50,310 nt of DNA from Streptomyces sp. S3(2020) (GCF_013044505.1 NZ_JABERD010000061.1:1-50310); one strand, 5' to 3'; counted from the first letter of the stretch, positions 15,991 through 25,186 are shown. Numbers and translations are program-made. The notes: generated from the sequence alone by a model not told the origin.

Positions 15991-16906
15991 AGCGGATCCT
16001 GGGGTCGAGGACGGCGTACAGGAGGTCGACGATCAGGTTGGCGACCAGGAACACCAGCACCAGGACCGTCACGAACCCGACGACGGTCTGGGTGTTCTGG
16101 CGGAGGATGCCCTGGTAGAGCTGGTAGCCGACGCCGTGGATGTTGAAGATGCGCTCGGTGACGATGGCCCCGCCCATCAGGGCGCCGATGTCGGTGCCGA
16201 TGAACGTGACGACCGGGATGAGCGAGTTGCGGAGCAGGTGGCGGCTGATGACCCGCCGGCGGGGCAGGCCCTTCGCCACCGCCGTACGGACGTAGTCGGA
16301 GCGCCGGTTCTCGGCGATGGAGGTGCGGGTCAGCCGGGTCACGTAGGCGAGGGACACGGACGCCAGGACGAGGCCCGGCACGATCAGCTCGCTGAACGTG
16401 GCCTCCGTGGACACCGACGGTTTGATCCAGCCCCACTCGACGCCGAGGAGGAGCTGGAGCAGCAGACCGGTGACGAACGTCGGGACCGAGATCACCACGA
16501 GCGTGAACATCAGGACCGTGGTGTCGACGGGCCGGCCGCGGCGCAGGCCCGTGACGACACCCAGCGTGATGCCGATGACGATCTCGAAGAAGATCGCGAC
16601 GATCGTCAGTCGGATCGTCACGGGGAACGCCGTCGACATCAGCTCGGTGACCTCCTGCCCGTTGAACGCGGTGCCGAAGTCGCCGGTGAAGACGTTCCCC
16701 ATGTAGGTCAGGTACTGCTGCCAGACCGGTTTATCCAGGCCGAACTCCTTCTTCAGCTGGGCGGCCGTGGCGGGGTCGCACTGCCGGTCGCCGCACAGGC
16801 CCGCGATGGGGTCGCCCATCACGTTGACCATGAGGAAGATCAGGAGGGTGGCACCGATGAACACCGGGATCATCTGGAGCAGACGCCGGACGACATAGCG
16901 TCCCAT
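15983..16906 (-). CDS. System 1 peptide ABC importer permease, DppB type
   Basis: A 307-residue permease beginning MGRYVVRRLLQMIPVFIGATL, the standard DppB opening with its first helix. The external loop contains the cysteine pair GLCGDRQCDP, and the EAA loop is TAVAKGLPRRRVISRHLLRN. The C-terminus (VDLLYAVLDPRIRYA) is also typical. It is 6 bases downstream of the binding-protein gene with no hairpin between, unlike systems 2 and 3. It pairs with the DppC-type permease. Confidence 0.93.
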   Translation of the reverse strand: MGRYVVRRLLQMIPVFIGATLLIFLMVNVMGDPIAGLCGDRQCDPATAAQLKKEFGLDKPVWQQYLTYMGNVFTGDFGTAFNGQEVTELMSTAFPVTIRLTIVAIFFEIVIGITLGVVTGLRRGRPVDTTVLMFTLVVISVPTFVTGLLLQLLLGVEWGWIKPSVSTEATFSELIVPGLVLASVSLAYVTRLTRTSIAENRRSDYVRTAVAKGLPRRRVISRHLLRNSLIPVVTFIGTDIGALMGGAIVTERIFNIHGVGYQLYQGILRQNTQTVVGFVTVLVLVFLVANLIVDLLYAVLDPRIRYA

Positions 16907-16912
16907 GGCGGG

Positions 16913-18553
16913 TCAGCTGACCTTGATCTCGTTGTAGACGGGGACGCTGAAGGGGTTGAGCTTGACGTTGGACAGCCGCTCCGAGTAGCCGGCGCTGCCG
17001 TTCTGGTACCAGAGCGGGATGGCGGCCATGTTGTCCCGGACGACCTCCTCGGCCTTCTGGAACGTCTCGATCGCCTTGGCGGTGTCGGTCTCGGCGTTCG
17101 CCTCGTCGACGAGCTTGTCGAAGTCCTTGTTGGACCACTTGCCGTCGTTGGAGGAGGCGTTGGTGTAGTAGAGCGGCTGGAGGAAGTTCTGGATGAGCGG
17201 GTAGTCCATCTGCCAGCCGGCCCGGAACGGGCCCGACATCTTCTTGTCGGTGATCTGGGTGCGGAAGTCGGCGAAGGTGCCGACCGGGTTGCCGACGCAG
17301 GCCTTGTCGTTGTCGAGCGCGTTGTTGATGGAGTTGCAGACCGCGTCGACCCACAGCTTGTGGGAGCCGGTGTCCGCGTTGTACGTGATCTTGATCCCGC
17401 CGCCGGGGAGGCCGCCGCCCTCCTCGATGAGCTTCTTGGCCTCGTCGGGGTCGTAGTCGCAGGCGTCACCGCACAGGCCGTCCTGGAAGCCGCCCGCCTC
17501 GCCGAGGACCGGGGAGGTCCAGTCGGTCGCGGGGGTGCGGGTCTTCTGGAAGATCGTCTCGGTGATCTGGTCGCGGTCGATCGCACGGGAGAGGCCGGTG
17601 CGGACCTTCTCCATGCCGCTCTTGTTCCAGTCGCTGTCGTAGAACGGGAACGCGAGGGTCTGGATGATGCCGGCCGGGGTGTTGATGTACCGGTCGCCGA
17701 GGTCGCCGGAGACGTTCTTGAGCTGGGCGGCCGGGACGTCGTCGACCAGGTCGAGGTTGCCGGCCATGAGGTCGGTGTAGGCGGTGTTGTTGTCGGTGTA
17801 GACCTTGAGGGTCACACCGCCGTTCTGCGCCTTGTCGTCACCGGGGTAGCCGTCCCACTTCTTCAGGGCCATCTGCGAGCCCTTGGTGTACGAGTCGATC
17901 GTGTACGGGCCGTTGCCGACCGGCTTCTTCACCCAGGCCGCGTGGTCGGTGAAGAACGTCTGCGGGAGCGGGGCGTAGGCCGGGTAGCCGAGGGTGTCGG
18001 GGAAGGTCGAGAACTTCTGGCTGAGCTTGACGGTGAAGGTGTTGGTGCCGGTGACCTTCAGTCCGGAGAGCGTCTGGGCGCTCTGCTTGCTGCCGTCCTC
18101 GGGGTGAGCCTTGTCGTAGCCGTCGATGTAGCTGAAGAAGTACGCGTTCTTCTGGTTGTTCTTGAGGCTGGCCCCGTAGTTCCAGGCGTCCACGAACGAC
18201 TTCGCCGTGACCTTCTCGCCGTTGGAGAAGGTCCAGCCGTCCTTGACGGTGATCGTGAAGTTCTGGGAGTCGCTCGTCTCGATCTTCTCGGCGAGCATGT
18301 CCTTGGCCTCGCCGGTCTCCGGGTCGTACTTCTTCAGGGACCGGAAGATCATGTCGAGGACCTTGCCGCCCTGCACCTCGTTGGTGTTGGCGGGCTCCAG
18401 CGGGTTCTGCGGGTCACCCCAGGAGGAGCTCAGCGTCGCGCTGCCGTCGCCACTGCCACCGCCGCTGTCGCTGTCCCCGCCCCCGCAGGCTGTGGCGGCG
18501 AGGGCTACCGCCACCGCGCATGCGGCCCATTTGGCGTGCGTGGCTCCGCGCAT
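16913..18553 (-). CDS. System 1 peptide-binding lipoprotein (SBP family 5)
   Basis: A 546-residue extracellular substrate-binding lipoprotein. The start ATG at 18553 has an excellent AGGAGGAA ribosome site; the longer open frame to 18622 lacks one. The signal peptide begins MRGATHAKW and its lipobox ATAC puts the lipidated cysteine at residue 23, followed by a Gly/Ser/Asp linker. Family 5 features follow: PLEPANTNEVQGGKVLDMIF, the TFSNGEKVTAKSFVDAWNYG region and repeated Lys/Asp-rich segments. As first gene of its operon it sets specificity, probably for oligopeptides. By memory of gene order it corresponds to S. coelicolor SCO5117. Confidence 0.93.
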   Translation of the reverse strand: MRGATHAKWAACAVAVALAATACGGGDSDSGGGSGDGSATLSSSWGDPQNPLEPANTNEVQGGKVLDMIFRSLKKYDPETGEAKDMLAEKIETSDSQNFTITVKDGWTFSNGEKVTAKSFVDAWNYGASLKNNQKNAYFFSYIDGYDKAHPEDGSKQSAQTLSGLKVTGTNTFTVKLSQKFSTFPDTLGYPAYAPLPQTFFTDHAAWVKKPVGNGPYTIDSYTKGSQMALKKWDGYPGDDKAQNGGVTLKVYTDNNTAYTDLMAGNLDLVDDVPAAQLKNVSGDLGDRYINTPAGIIQTLAFPFYDSDWNKSGMEKVRTGLSRAIDRDQITETIFQKTRTPATDWTSPVLGEAGGFQDGLCGDACDYDPDEAKKLIEEGGGLPGGGIKITYNADTGSHKLWVDAVCNSINNALDNDKACVGNPVGTFADFRTQITDKKMSGPFRAGWQMDYPLIQNFLQPLYYTNASSNDGKWSNKDFDKLVDEANAETDTAKAIETFQKAEEVVRDNMAAIPLWYQNGSAGYSERLSNVKLNPFSVPVYNEIKVS

Positions 18554-18956
18554 GGAGTTCCTCCTGTGTGACTGCACTGTTCCGTTACCGGCCAATATCG
18601 GCTCAAAACAGGCATACCGCACACGTAGTCACCCTTTCGGGGAGGCACGCAATGGATCTTCACGATCCGATGCCGAACCGTTGGATTGCGACCCTCCTAT
18701 GTACGGATTTCGACACGCCAGCGTCCGCATATCGAACTCATTGCCCGATTCAGGTAGTTGGCCCGATGTAAGACACGAGCCGATCACGGCACGCTACACG
18801 CGTAGCTACAGGCTGGTCAAAGAAAGGCAAAGAAAGTAAAGAGACACCCAAGGCGACCGAGAATTTATTGACCTTGAATGAATTGCGTTGAAAAAGTCCG
18901 GCGTAGCCCGTAGGGACCGCCCTGCGGAGTCCTTGATCCACAGGGCACGGAGCATC
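18554..18956. promoter_or_regulatory. Divergent promoter region between importer systems 1 and 2
   Basis: No gene is visible in these 403 bases. The region becomes AT-rich from about 18810 to 18900, unusual for this genome. It contains two CAAAGAAAG copies (18818-18826 and 18828-18836) 10 bases apart, a GCTAC-N4-GTAGC dyad at 18793-18806, and a TTGACC -35-like hexamer at 18868-18873 facing system 2, for which I could not assign a convincing -10. The operons for systems 1 and 2 must both start here, so regulator sites shared by the two importers are likely. Confidence 0.6.
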
Positions 18957-19985
18957 ATGACCCCCCCAACCCCTTCCCCGGTCACTTCACTCGAGGTGAC
19001 CGACGAAGACAGCGCGGCACCGGCGAAGTCCTCGGCTCTCAAGGGCAACGAGAGCCGCTCGCCGGGACGGCTCGCCTGGAGCCGTTTCAAGCGGGACCGC
19101 GCAGGCGTCATATCCGGCTATGTGGTCCTCTTCTTCTTCGTCGTCTCGATCGGCGCTCCACTGATCGCCAAGCTGTACGGCAAGAACCCGTACACGACGT
19201 ACGGCATCAACACTCCGGGGCTGCTCAACGAGTTCGGATTCCCGGTCAAGGCCAACGGCGGCATCAGCGGTGACTTCTGGTTCGGCGTCGAGCCGCAGCT
19301 CGGCCGGGACGTCCTCACCTTCCTGCTCTACGGCATGCGCAACTCGCTGCTCATCGCCACCGCGGCCACGGTCCTGACCACCCTGCTCGGCGTCGTCATC
19401 GGCATCACAGCCGGTTACCTGGGCGGCCGCACGGACTATTTCGTCGGCCGGGTCATCGACATCCTGCTGGCCTTCCCGCAGACGCTGTTCTTCATCGCCT
19501 TCTGGCCGGTCGTCCTGGCGATCTTCGTGTCGCCGGAGGAGAACACCCCGATCTGGCTCACCGTCACCAGCCTCATCACCGTGATGACCGCCTTCGGCTG
19601 GGCCTCCATCGCCCGACTGCTGCGCGGCGAGGTGCTCGCCCTGCGCGAGCGGGAGTTCGTGGAGGCCGCCAAGGTCACCGGTGCCTCGCCGGCCCGGATC
19701 ATCTTCAAGGAACTGCTGCCCAACCTGTGGACGCCGATCCTGATCCAGTCGACGCTCCTGCTGCCCGCCTACGTGACGGCGGAGGCGGGGCTCGCCTTCC
19801 TCGGCGTGGGTCTCACGGACCCCACGCCCGACTGGGGCGTCATGCTCCAGTTCGGCGCCAAGTACTACCAGGACGACATCACCTTCATGCTCTTCCCTGG
19901 TCTCTCCATGGTGATCTTCGTCGTCGCCTTCAACCTGCTCGGCGACTCGGTCCGCGACGCGCTGGACCCCAAGACGAAGCGCTGA
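18957..19985 (+). CDS. System 2 peptide ABC importer permease, DppC type
   Basis: A 342-residue permease and first gene of system 2. The start MTPPTPSP at ATG 18957 has GGAG close upstream; the frame opens earlier at 18888 without support. A 60-residue polar N-terminus precedes SGYVVLFFFVVSIGAPLIAKLYG, an external loop (GKNPYTTYGIN, NGGISGDFWFGVEP) and the transport core, with EAA loop AAKVTGASPARIIFKELLPN. The end is LLGDSVRDALDPKTKR. It closely parallels the first gene of system 3 (31211-32248), including the LAWSRFKRDRAGVISGYVV segment. In both systems the C-type permease comes before the binding protein, the BldK order. Confidence 0.93.
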   Translation: MTPPTPSPVTSLEVTDEDSAAPAKSSALKGNESRSPGRLAWSRFKRDRAGVISGYVVLFFFVVSIGAPLIAKLYGKNPYTTYGINTPGLLNEFGFPVKANGGISGDFWFGVEPQLGRDVLTFLLYGMRNSLLIATAATVLTTLLGVVIGITAGYLGGRTDYFVGRVIDILLAFPQTLFFIAFWPVVLAIFVSPEENTPIWLTVTSLITVMTAFGWASIARLLRGEVLALREREFVEAAKVTGASPARIIFKELLPNLWTPILIQSTLLLPAYVTAEAGLAFLGVGLTDPTPDWGVMLQFGAKYYQDDITFMLFPGLSMVIFVVAFNLLGDSVRDALDPKTKR

Positions 19986-20065
19986 GTCACCCCACTCCGC
20001 CGAGCGACGGGGCCCGGCCGGAGTACACCAAGCACCATCCCTATCCACAAGAAATCGGGTCAGCC

Positions 20066-21844
20066 ATGTCTCTTTCCCGCAGAAACTTCGTCATAGCCAC
20101 AAGCGTCGCGGCCGCGGGCTCGACGCTGCTGTCCGCGTGCAGCAGCGGCGACGCGGGCGGCAGCGGCGGCAGCGCGACCGAGGGTGCCAAGACGTACTCC
20201 AAGGTCACGGTCGGCACCGCGGCGGACTCGACCGGCCCCGCGCCGGAGATCGCCGGGGCGAAGAAGGGCGGGACGATCTACGGTCTGGCCCCGGACGACT
20301 TCTCGCACCTCGACCCGGGTCGCATCTACTACGCGTACAACTCGACCGCCGCGCTCCTCCTGCACCGCTGCCTGACCGGCTACAAGGTCGCCGCGGACGG
20401 CTCGCAGAAGCTCGTCGGCGACCTGGCCACGGACACCGGCACGATGTCCAACGCGGGCAAGACCTGGACCTTCACGCTGAAGGAGGGTCTGAAGTGGGAG
20501 GACGGCAGCGAGCTGACCGTCGAGGACGTGCGCCACGGCATCGAGCGGCTGTGGGCCTCGTACATCATCGAGTCCGCCAGCTACGTCCAGATCGCGCTGA
20601 CCGGCAAGGGCGGCAAGTGGCGTGACGCCTACGAGGGTCCCTACAAGGGCAAGCACCTCTCGGAGATCGTGACGGACAAGGCCAAGCGGACGATCACGTT
20701 CAACCTGGCCGAGGCCCGCCCCGACTTCAACTTCACGATGGCGATGCACTCGTACGCCGCGGTGTCCCCGAAGCTGGACACCAAGGAGAAGTACGACAAG
20801 AACCCGGCCGCCTGTGGTCCGTACAAGATCAAGAACCACACGACCGACAAGTCGATGACGCTGGTCCGCAACAAGAACTGGGACCCGGCGACCGACGCCA
20901 TCCGCAACAACTACCCGGACGGCTTCGAGTTCACCTTCGGCATCGAGACCCTGGACTCCACGGACCGTCTCATCGCCTCCCAGGGCAACGACGCCTTCGC
21001 GGTCTCCATCTACAAGGGCGTGCCCGCCGAGCGCATCCAGAAGGTCCTCACCGACCCGGACCTGAAGAAGCGCACCTTCAACGGCCTGCTCACCGGCACG
21101 TACTACTACGCGATCAACACCAAGCGCGTCACCGACCTGAAGGTCCGCCAGGCCCTCAACATGGCCTGGCCGCTCCAGCAGATCCGCCAGATCTACGGCG
21201 GCCCGTCCTCCGGCGACTTCGCGACCACGATCCTCAGCCCCGACATCCTGGGCCGCGAGAAGTTCGACATCTACGGCAAGCTGAAGAAGCCGCAGGGTGA
21301 CCCGGCCGCCGCGAAGAAGCTGCTGAAGGAGGCCGGCAAGGAGGGCGTGAAGATCGTCTACGCCTTCCCGCAGGACCCGACCTACAACAAGACCAAGGTC
21401 GTCATCGAGAACGCGCTGAAGGAGGCCGGCTTCACCCCGGTCATCAAGCCGATCGACTCGACGACGTACTACGACCAGATCGCCAAGGTCGACAACTCCT
21501 TCGACGTCATGTGGTACGGCTGGTCCCCGGACTGGCCGACCGCCTACACGATGATGCAGCCGCTGTTCGACAGCGCCAGCGTCGGCGACGGTCTCTACAA
21601 CGTCTCGCAGACGAAGGTCTCCTGGATCGACGAGACCATCCAGAAGAACGTGGTCATCACCGACCAGAAGAAGGCCGGTGCCGCCTGGGCCGCGCTCGAC
21701 AAGCGGATCATGGAAGAAGTCGCGCCGATCATCCCCGAGATGTACCAGCGCCGTTACTACGTCTACGGCAACAAGGTCGGTGGAGCGATGTTCGACCCGA
21801 ACTTCTCCGCGACCCTGCTCTACAAGACGTTCGTGAAGGCCTGA
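20066..21844 (+). CDS. System 2 peptide-binding lipoprotein with twin-arginine signal
   Basis: A 592-residue family 5 substrate-binding protein. The signal peptide starts MSLSRRNFVIATSVAAAGS and ends in lipobox LLSAC. The SRRNFV motif fits Tat export followed by lipidation, whereas the system 1 and 3 binding proteins have ordinary Sec-type lipoprotein signals. Conserved segments include LDPGRIYYAYN, GLKWEDGSELTVEDVRHGIERL, ACGPYKI and a long Trp/Tyr-rich end (MWYGWSPDWPTAY). It is homologous to the system 3 protein but clearly diverged, while the ATPases of the two systems are nearly the same. It sets the peptide specificity of system 2. Confidence 0.93.
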   Translation: MSLSRRNFVIATSVAAAGSTLLSACSSGDAGGSGGSATEGAKTYSKVTVGTAADSTGPAPEIAGAKKGGTIYGLAPDDFSHLDPGRIYYAYNSTAALLLHRCLTGYKVAADGSQKLVGDLATDTGTMSNAGKTWTFTLKEGLKWEDGSELTVEDVRHGIERLWASYIIESASYVQIALTGKGGKWRDAYEGPYKGKHLSEIVTDKAKRTITFNLAEARPDFNFTMAMHSYAAVSPKLDTKEKYDKNPAACGPYKIKNHTTDKSMTLVRNKNWDPATDAIRNNYPDGFEFTFGIETLDSTDRLIASQGNDAFAVSIYKGVPAERIQKVLTDPDLKKRTFNGLLTGTYYYAINTKRVTDLKVRQALNMAWPLQQIRQIYGGPSSGDFATTILSPDILGREKFDIYGKLKKPQGDPAAAKKLLKEAGKEGVKIVYAFPQDPTYNKTKVVIENALKEAGFTPVIKPIDSTTYYDQIAKVDNSFDVMWYGWSPDWPTAYTMMQPLFDSASVGDGLYNVSQTKVSWIDETIQKNVVITDQKKAGAAWAALDKRIMEEVAPIIPEMYQRRYYVYGNKVGGAMFDPNFSATLLYKTFVKA

Positions 21845-21858
21845 CGACCGGCCCTCGT

Positions 21859-21885
21859 GGCGGGGCGGCCCCCGGCCGCCCCGCC
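21859..21885 (+). terminator. Intra-operon hairpin after the system 2 binding-protein gene
   Basis: GGCGGGGCGGCC (21859-21870) pairs perfectly with GGCCGCCCCGCC (21874-21885) around a CCC loop, followed by TCCTT. It lies 14 bases past the binding-protein stop and before the DppB gene. It would partially terminate transcription or protect the upstream message from decay, favouring excess binding protein. Confidence 0.75.
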
Positions 21886-21926
21886 TCCTTCCCCCCTTCG
21901 GCATCCGTCAGGAAATCCCAACTGCC

Positions 21927-22907
21927 ATGCTCCGCTTCCTTGTCCGACGAATTCTCGGCGCCGCGGTGATCCTGCTGATCATCAGCGCCATCGTCTTCGT
22001 CCTGTTCTACGCCGCCCCGCGCGACCCCGCCCGCATCGCCTGCGGCAAGGCCTGCACCCCCGAGACCCTGGAGCTGGTGCGGAAGAACCTGGGGATCGCC
22101 GATCCACTGCCTGTGCAGTACTGGGACTGGCTGAAGGGCATCTTCGTCGGCCGCGACTACACGTCGTTCGGCAACTGCAACGCGCCCTGCCTCGGCTACT
22201 CGTTCCAGAACCGCGAGCCGGTCCTCGGCACCATCATGGACCGCTTCCCGACCACCCTGTCGCTCTCGCTCGGCAGCTCGGTCATCTACCTGACCTTCGG
22301 CATCGGCGCGGGCATGCTGGCCGCCGTGAAGCAGGGCAAGGCCCTCGACAAGATCGCGAGCTCCGCCTCGCTGGTCGCGTCCTCGATGCAGATCTACGTC
22401 GTCGGCGTCCTCGCCACCTATCTGCTGGTCGACCAGTGGAAGGTGCTGGACCGGGCCAGCTACACCCCCTTCACGGACGATCCCGCGGCCTGGGCCAAGG
22501 GTCTGCTGGTGCCATGGATCGTGCTGTCCCTGATCTGGACGGCCAACTACACCCGTATGACGCGCTCCCAGATGGTGGAGGCGCTCAGCGAGGACTACGT
22601 CCGTACGGCCCGTGCCAAGGGCATGTCCCGCCGCACGGTCTTCTTCCGCTTCGCCTGGCGCGGCGCGATGGGGCCGATCGTCACCATCTTCGGCCTCGAC
22701 CTCGGTGTGCTGCTCGGCGGCGCGATCATCACCGAGTCGACGTTCAGCCTCCAGGGCCTCGGCATGCTCTCCGTCAAGGCGGTCAGCACCAACGACCTGC
22801 CGATGCTGCTCGGTGTCGTCCTGGTCGCGGCCGGCGCGATCGTCGTCTTCAACATCGTCGTCGACGCCCTGTACGCCCTCATCGACCCGCGCGTGCGCCT
22901 CGCTTAA
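21927..22907 (+). CDS. System 2 peptide ABC importer permease, DppB type
   Basis: A 326-residue permease starting MLRFLVRRILGAAVILLIIS. The first external loop carries two close cysteine pairs, IACGKACTPE and GNCNAPCLGY, also present in the system 3 homologue (MCGKTC and PCPAPC) and probably disulfide bonded outside the membrane. The core has the EAA loop TARAKGMSRRTVFFRFAWRG and an end typical of the subfamily (DALYALIDPRVRLA). It follows the binding-protein gene after an 82-base gap with a hairpin and lies 9 bases before the D-type ATPase gene. Confidence 0.93.
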   Translation: MLRFLVRRILGAAVILLIISAIVFVLFYAAPRDPARIACGKACTPETLELVRKNLGIADPLPVQYWDWLKGIFVGRDYTSFGNCNAPCLGYSFQNREPVLGTIMDRFPTTLSLSLGSSVIYLTFGIGAGMLAAVKQGKALDKIASSASLVASSMQIYVVGVLATYLLVDQWKVLDRASYTPFTDDPAAWAKGLLVPWIVLSLIWTANYTRMTRSQMVEALSEDYVRTARAKGMSRRTVFFRFAWRGAMGPIVTIFGLDLGVLLGGAIITESTFSLQGLGMLSVKAVSTNDLPMLLGVVLVAAGAIVVFNIVVDALYALIDPRVRLA

Positions 22908-22916
22908 GGAGAGACC

Positions 22917-23942
22917 ATGAGCACCCCCTTCCTCTCCGTCCGCGACCTCAAAGTCCACTTCTCCACCGAGGACGGTGTCGTCAAGGCCGTCGACGGGCTC
23001 TCCTTCGACGTGGAGAAGGGCCAGACCCTCGGCATCGTCGGTGAGTCGGGCTCCGGCAAGTCCGTCACCAACATGGCGATCCTGGGCCTGCACGACCCGC
23101 GCAACACCACGCTCGACGGCGAGATCCTGCTCGACGGCAAGGAGCTGATCACCGCCTCCGAGCGCGAACTGGAGAAGCTGCGCGGCAACAAGATGTCCAT
23201 GATCTTCCAGGACGCGCTGGCCTCCCTGTCGCCCTACCACACCATCGGCGCGCAGATCGGCGAGACGTACCGCAAGCACACCGGCGCCTCCCGCAAGGAG
23301 GCCCGGGCGCGGTCGATCGAGATGCTGCGCCGGGTCGGCATCCCGCAGCCGGACATGCGGGTGGACGACTACCCGCACCAGTTCTCCGGCGGTATGCGCC
23401 AGCGCGCGATGATCGCGATGGCCCTGGTCTGCGACCCGGAGCTGCTGATCGCCGACGAGCCGACCACAGCCCTCGACGTGACGGTCCAGGCCCAGATCAT
23501 GGACCTGCTCAAGGACCTCCAGCAGGAGTTCGGCACGGCCATCATCTTCATCACCCACGACCTCGGTGTCATCGCCGACATCGCGGACGACGTGCTGGTG
23601 ATGTACGGCGGGCGCTGTGTGGAGCGGGGCACCAAGGAGGAGGTGCTGCGCACCCCCGACCACCCCTACACGCTGGGGCTGCTGGGTTCGATGCCGAGCC
23701 TGAACGGGCCGGTCGACGTGCCGCTCTCCCCGATCCCGGGCTCGCCCCCCTCGCTGCTCAACCCGCCGTCGGGCTGCCGCTTCCACCCGCGGTGCGCCTT
23801 CGCGGAGAAGGTCGCCGGCGGGCTCTGCTCCAGTGAGCGGCCGGGTCTGAAGGTCCTCGACGGGCGGGGCTCGGCGTGCCACCTGACGGCGGACCAGAAG
23901 CACGAGCTCTTCACCGAGCACGTCGCGGCCCGGACCCACTGA
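22917..23942 (+). CDS. System 2 peptide ABC importer ATPase, OppD type
   Basis: A 341-residue ATPase with AAGGAGAG just upstream of ATG 22917. Walker A is GESGSGKSVTN, Q-loop IFQDALASLSPYHT, signature FSGGMRQRAMIAMALV, Walker B LIADEPTTALDVTVQ and H-loop ITHDLGVIADIAD. The C-terminal domain has HPYTLGLLGSMPSL and the cysteine series GCRFHPRCAF, GLCSSE and SACHL. It is a close relative of the system 3 D-type ATPase (27140-28201) through most of its length. It couples ATP hydrolysis to peptide import together with the F-type partner 23 bases downstream. Confidence 0.94.
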   Translation: MSTPFLSVRDLKVHFSTEDGVVKAVDGLSFDVEKGQTLGIVGESGSGKSVTNMAILGLHDPRNTTLDGEILLDGKELITASERELEKLRGNKMSMIFQDALASLSPYHTIGAQIGETYRKHTGASRKEARARSIEMLRRVGIPQPDMRVDDYPHQFSGGMRQRAMIAMALVCDPELLIADEPTTALDVTVQAQIMDLLKDLQQEFGTAIIFITHDLGVIADIADDVLVMYGGRCVERGTKEEVLRTPDHPYTLGLLGSMPSLNGPVDVPLSPIPGSPPSLLNPPSGCRFHPRCAFAEKVAGGLCSSERPGLKVLDGRGSACHLTADQKHELFTEHVAARTH

Positions 23943-23965
23943 CGTACAAGACGGGATTCACCACC

Positions 23966-25012
23966 ATGAGCAACACCACCCCCCTCCTGGACGTCTCGGG
24001 CCTGACCAAGCACTTCCCGGTCAAGGGCGGCTTCCCGATCCGCCGCACGGTCGGCGCCGTGCAGGCCGTCGACGGCCTGGACTTCCAGGTGAACGAGGGC
24101 GAGGCCCTCGGCCTGGTCGGCGAGTCGGGCTGCGGTAAATCGACCACCGGCCGGCTGATCACCCGGCTCATGGAGCCGACCGCCGGCAGCATCTCGTACC
24201 GCGGTCAGGACATCACGCACGCGTCCCGCAGGGCGCTGGCGCCGATCCGCTCCGAGATCCAGATGATCTTCCAGGACCCCTACGCGTCGCTGAACCCGCG
24301 TCAGACGGTCGGCAAGATCATCTCGGGCCCGATGGAGATCAACGGCATCACCCCGGAGGGCGGCCGCGAGAAGCGGGTCCGCGAGCTCCTGGAGATCGTC
24401 GGCCTCAACCCCGAGCACTACAACCGCTTCCCGCACGAGTTCTCCGGCGGCCAGCGCCAGCGCATCGGGGTCGCCCGCGCCCTGGCCCTGGAACCGAAGC
24501 TGATCGTCGCCGACGAACCGGTCTCGGCTCTCGACGTCTCCATCCAGGCCCAGGTCGTCAACCTGCTCCAGAAGGTGCAGCAGGAACTCGGCATCGCGTT
24601 CGTCTTCATCGCCCACGACCTCGCCGTCGTACGGCACTTCTCGCAGCGCGTCGCGGTCATGTACCTCGGCAAGATCGTGGAGATCGCGGACCGCGACGAC
24701 CTGTACGAGAACCCCCGTCACCCCTACACGCGGGCTCTGCTGTCCGCCGTGCCGGAAGCAACGGTGGACGATACACCGACCCGCGAGCGCATCCGTCTCA
24801 CCGGCGATGTACCGTCTCCCCTGAACCCGCCCTCGGGCTGCCGTTTCCGGACCCGTTGCTGGAAGGCGACGGAGAAGTGCGCGACCGAGGCACCCCCGCT
24901 GGTCCAGGTCGAGGGCAACAAGCCCGGCCACCTGACCGCGTGCCACCACCCCGAGACGGAGGGAACCGTTCCGGCTCCCCGTCTCTCCAAGGACCCCGAG
25001 ACGGCGGTCTGA
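23966..25012 (+). CDS. System 2 peptide ABC importer ATPase, OppF type
   Basis: A 348-residue ATPase starting MSNTTPLLDVSG at ATG 23966; the longer open frame runs back into the D-type gene. Walker A GESGCGKSTTGRL, Q-loop IFQDPYASLNPRQT, signature FSGGQRQRIGVARAL, Walker B LIVADEPVSALDVS and H-loop FIAHDLAVVRH are present, with C-terminal cysteines in GCRFRTRCWKATEKC and TACHH. By eye it is very close to the system 3 F-type ATPase (26001-27122), matching over long uninterrupted blocks, so the two genes form a ~1 kb inverted repeat around the methyltransferase gene. It ends the operon, followed by a strong terminator. Confidence 0.94.
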   Translation: MSNTTPLLDVSGLTKHFPVKGGFPIRRTVGAVQAVDGLDFQVNEGEALGLVGESGCGKSTTGRLITRLMEPTAGSISYRGQDITHASRRALAPIRSEIQMIFQDPYASLNPRQTVGKIISGPMEINGITPEGGREKRVRELLEIVGLNPEHYNRFPHEFSGGQRQRIGVARALALEPKLIVADEPVSALDVSIQAQVVNLLQKVQQELGIAFVFIAHDLAVVRHFSQRVAVMYLGKIVEIADRDDLYENPRHPYTRALLSAVPEATVDDTPTRERIRLTGDVPSPLNPPSGCRFRTRCWKATEKCATEAPPLVQVEGNKPGHLTACHHPETEGTVPAPRLSKDPETAV

Positions 25013-25100
25013 CAACACCCCTTTTCCGTCAGCCGCCGTCCTTGTGGAACGGACTTTCTCGGCCCATTGACCCGAGCCCATGAACGTCCGCTCCAGGGGA

Positions 25101-25136
25101 ACGAAGGCCCGTACCTCCCCAGGTACGGGCCTTCGT
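25101..25136 (+). terminator. Terminator of importer system 2
   Basis: ACGAAGGCCCGTACCT at 25101-25116 pairs perfectly over 16 bases with AGGTACGGGCCTTCGT at 25121-25136 around a CCCC loop. It lies 88 bases after the last system 2 stop codon and before the methyltransferase gene. Confidence 0.92.
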
Positions 25137-25186
25137 CATACGGGGATCCCGTCATATGGCCCAGGCACCTGTGACAGACTGCCGCG

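Noticed and set aside
15707..18571. A 954-codon plus-strand open frame over system 1 permease and binding genes
   Set aside because: Shadow of the importer genes, with biased composition and no recognisable domain.
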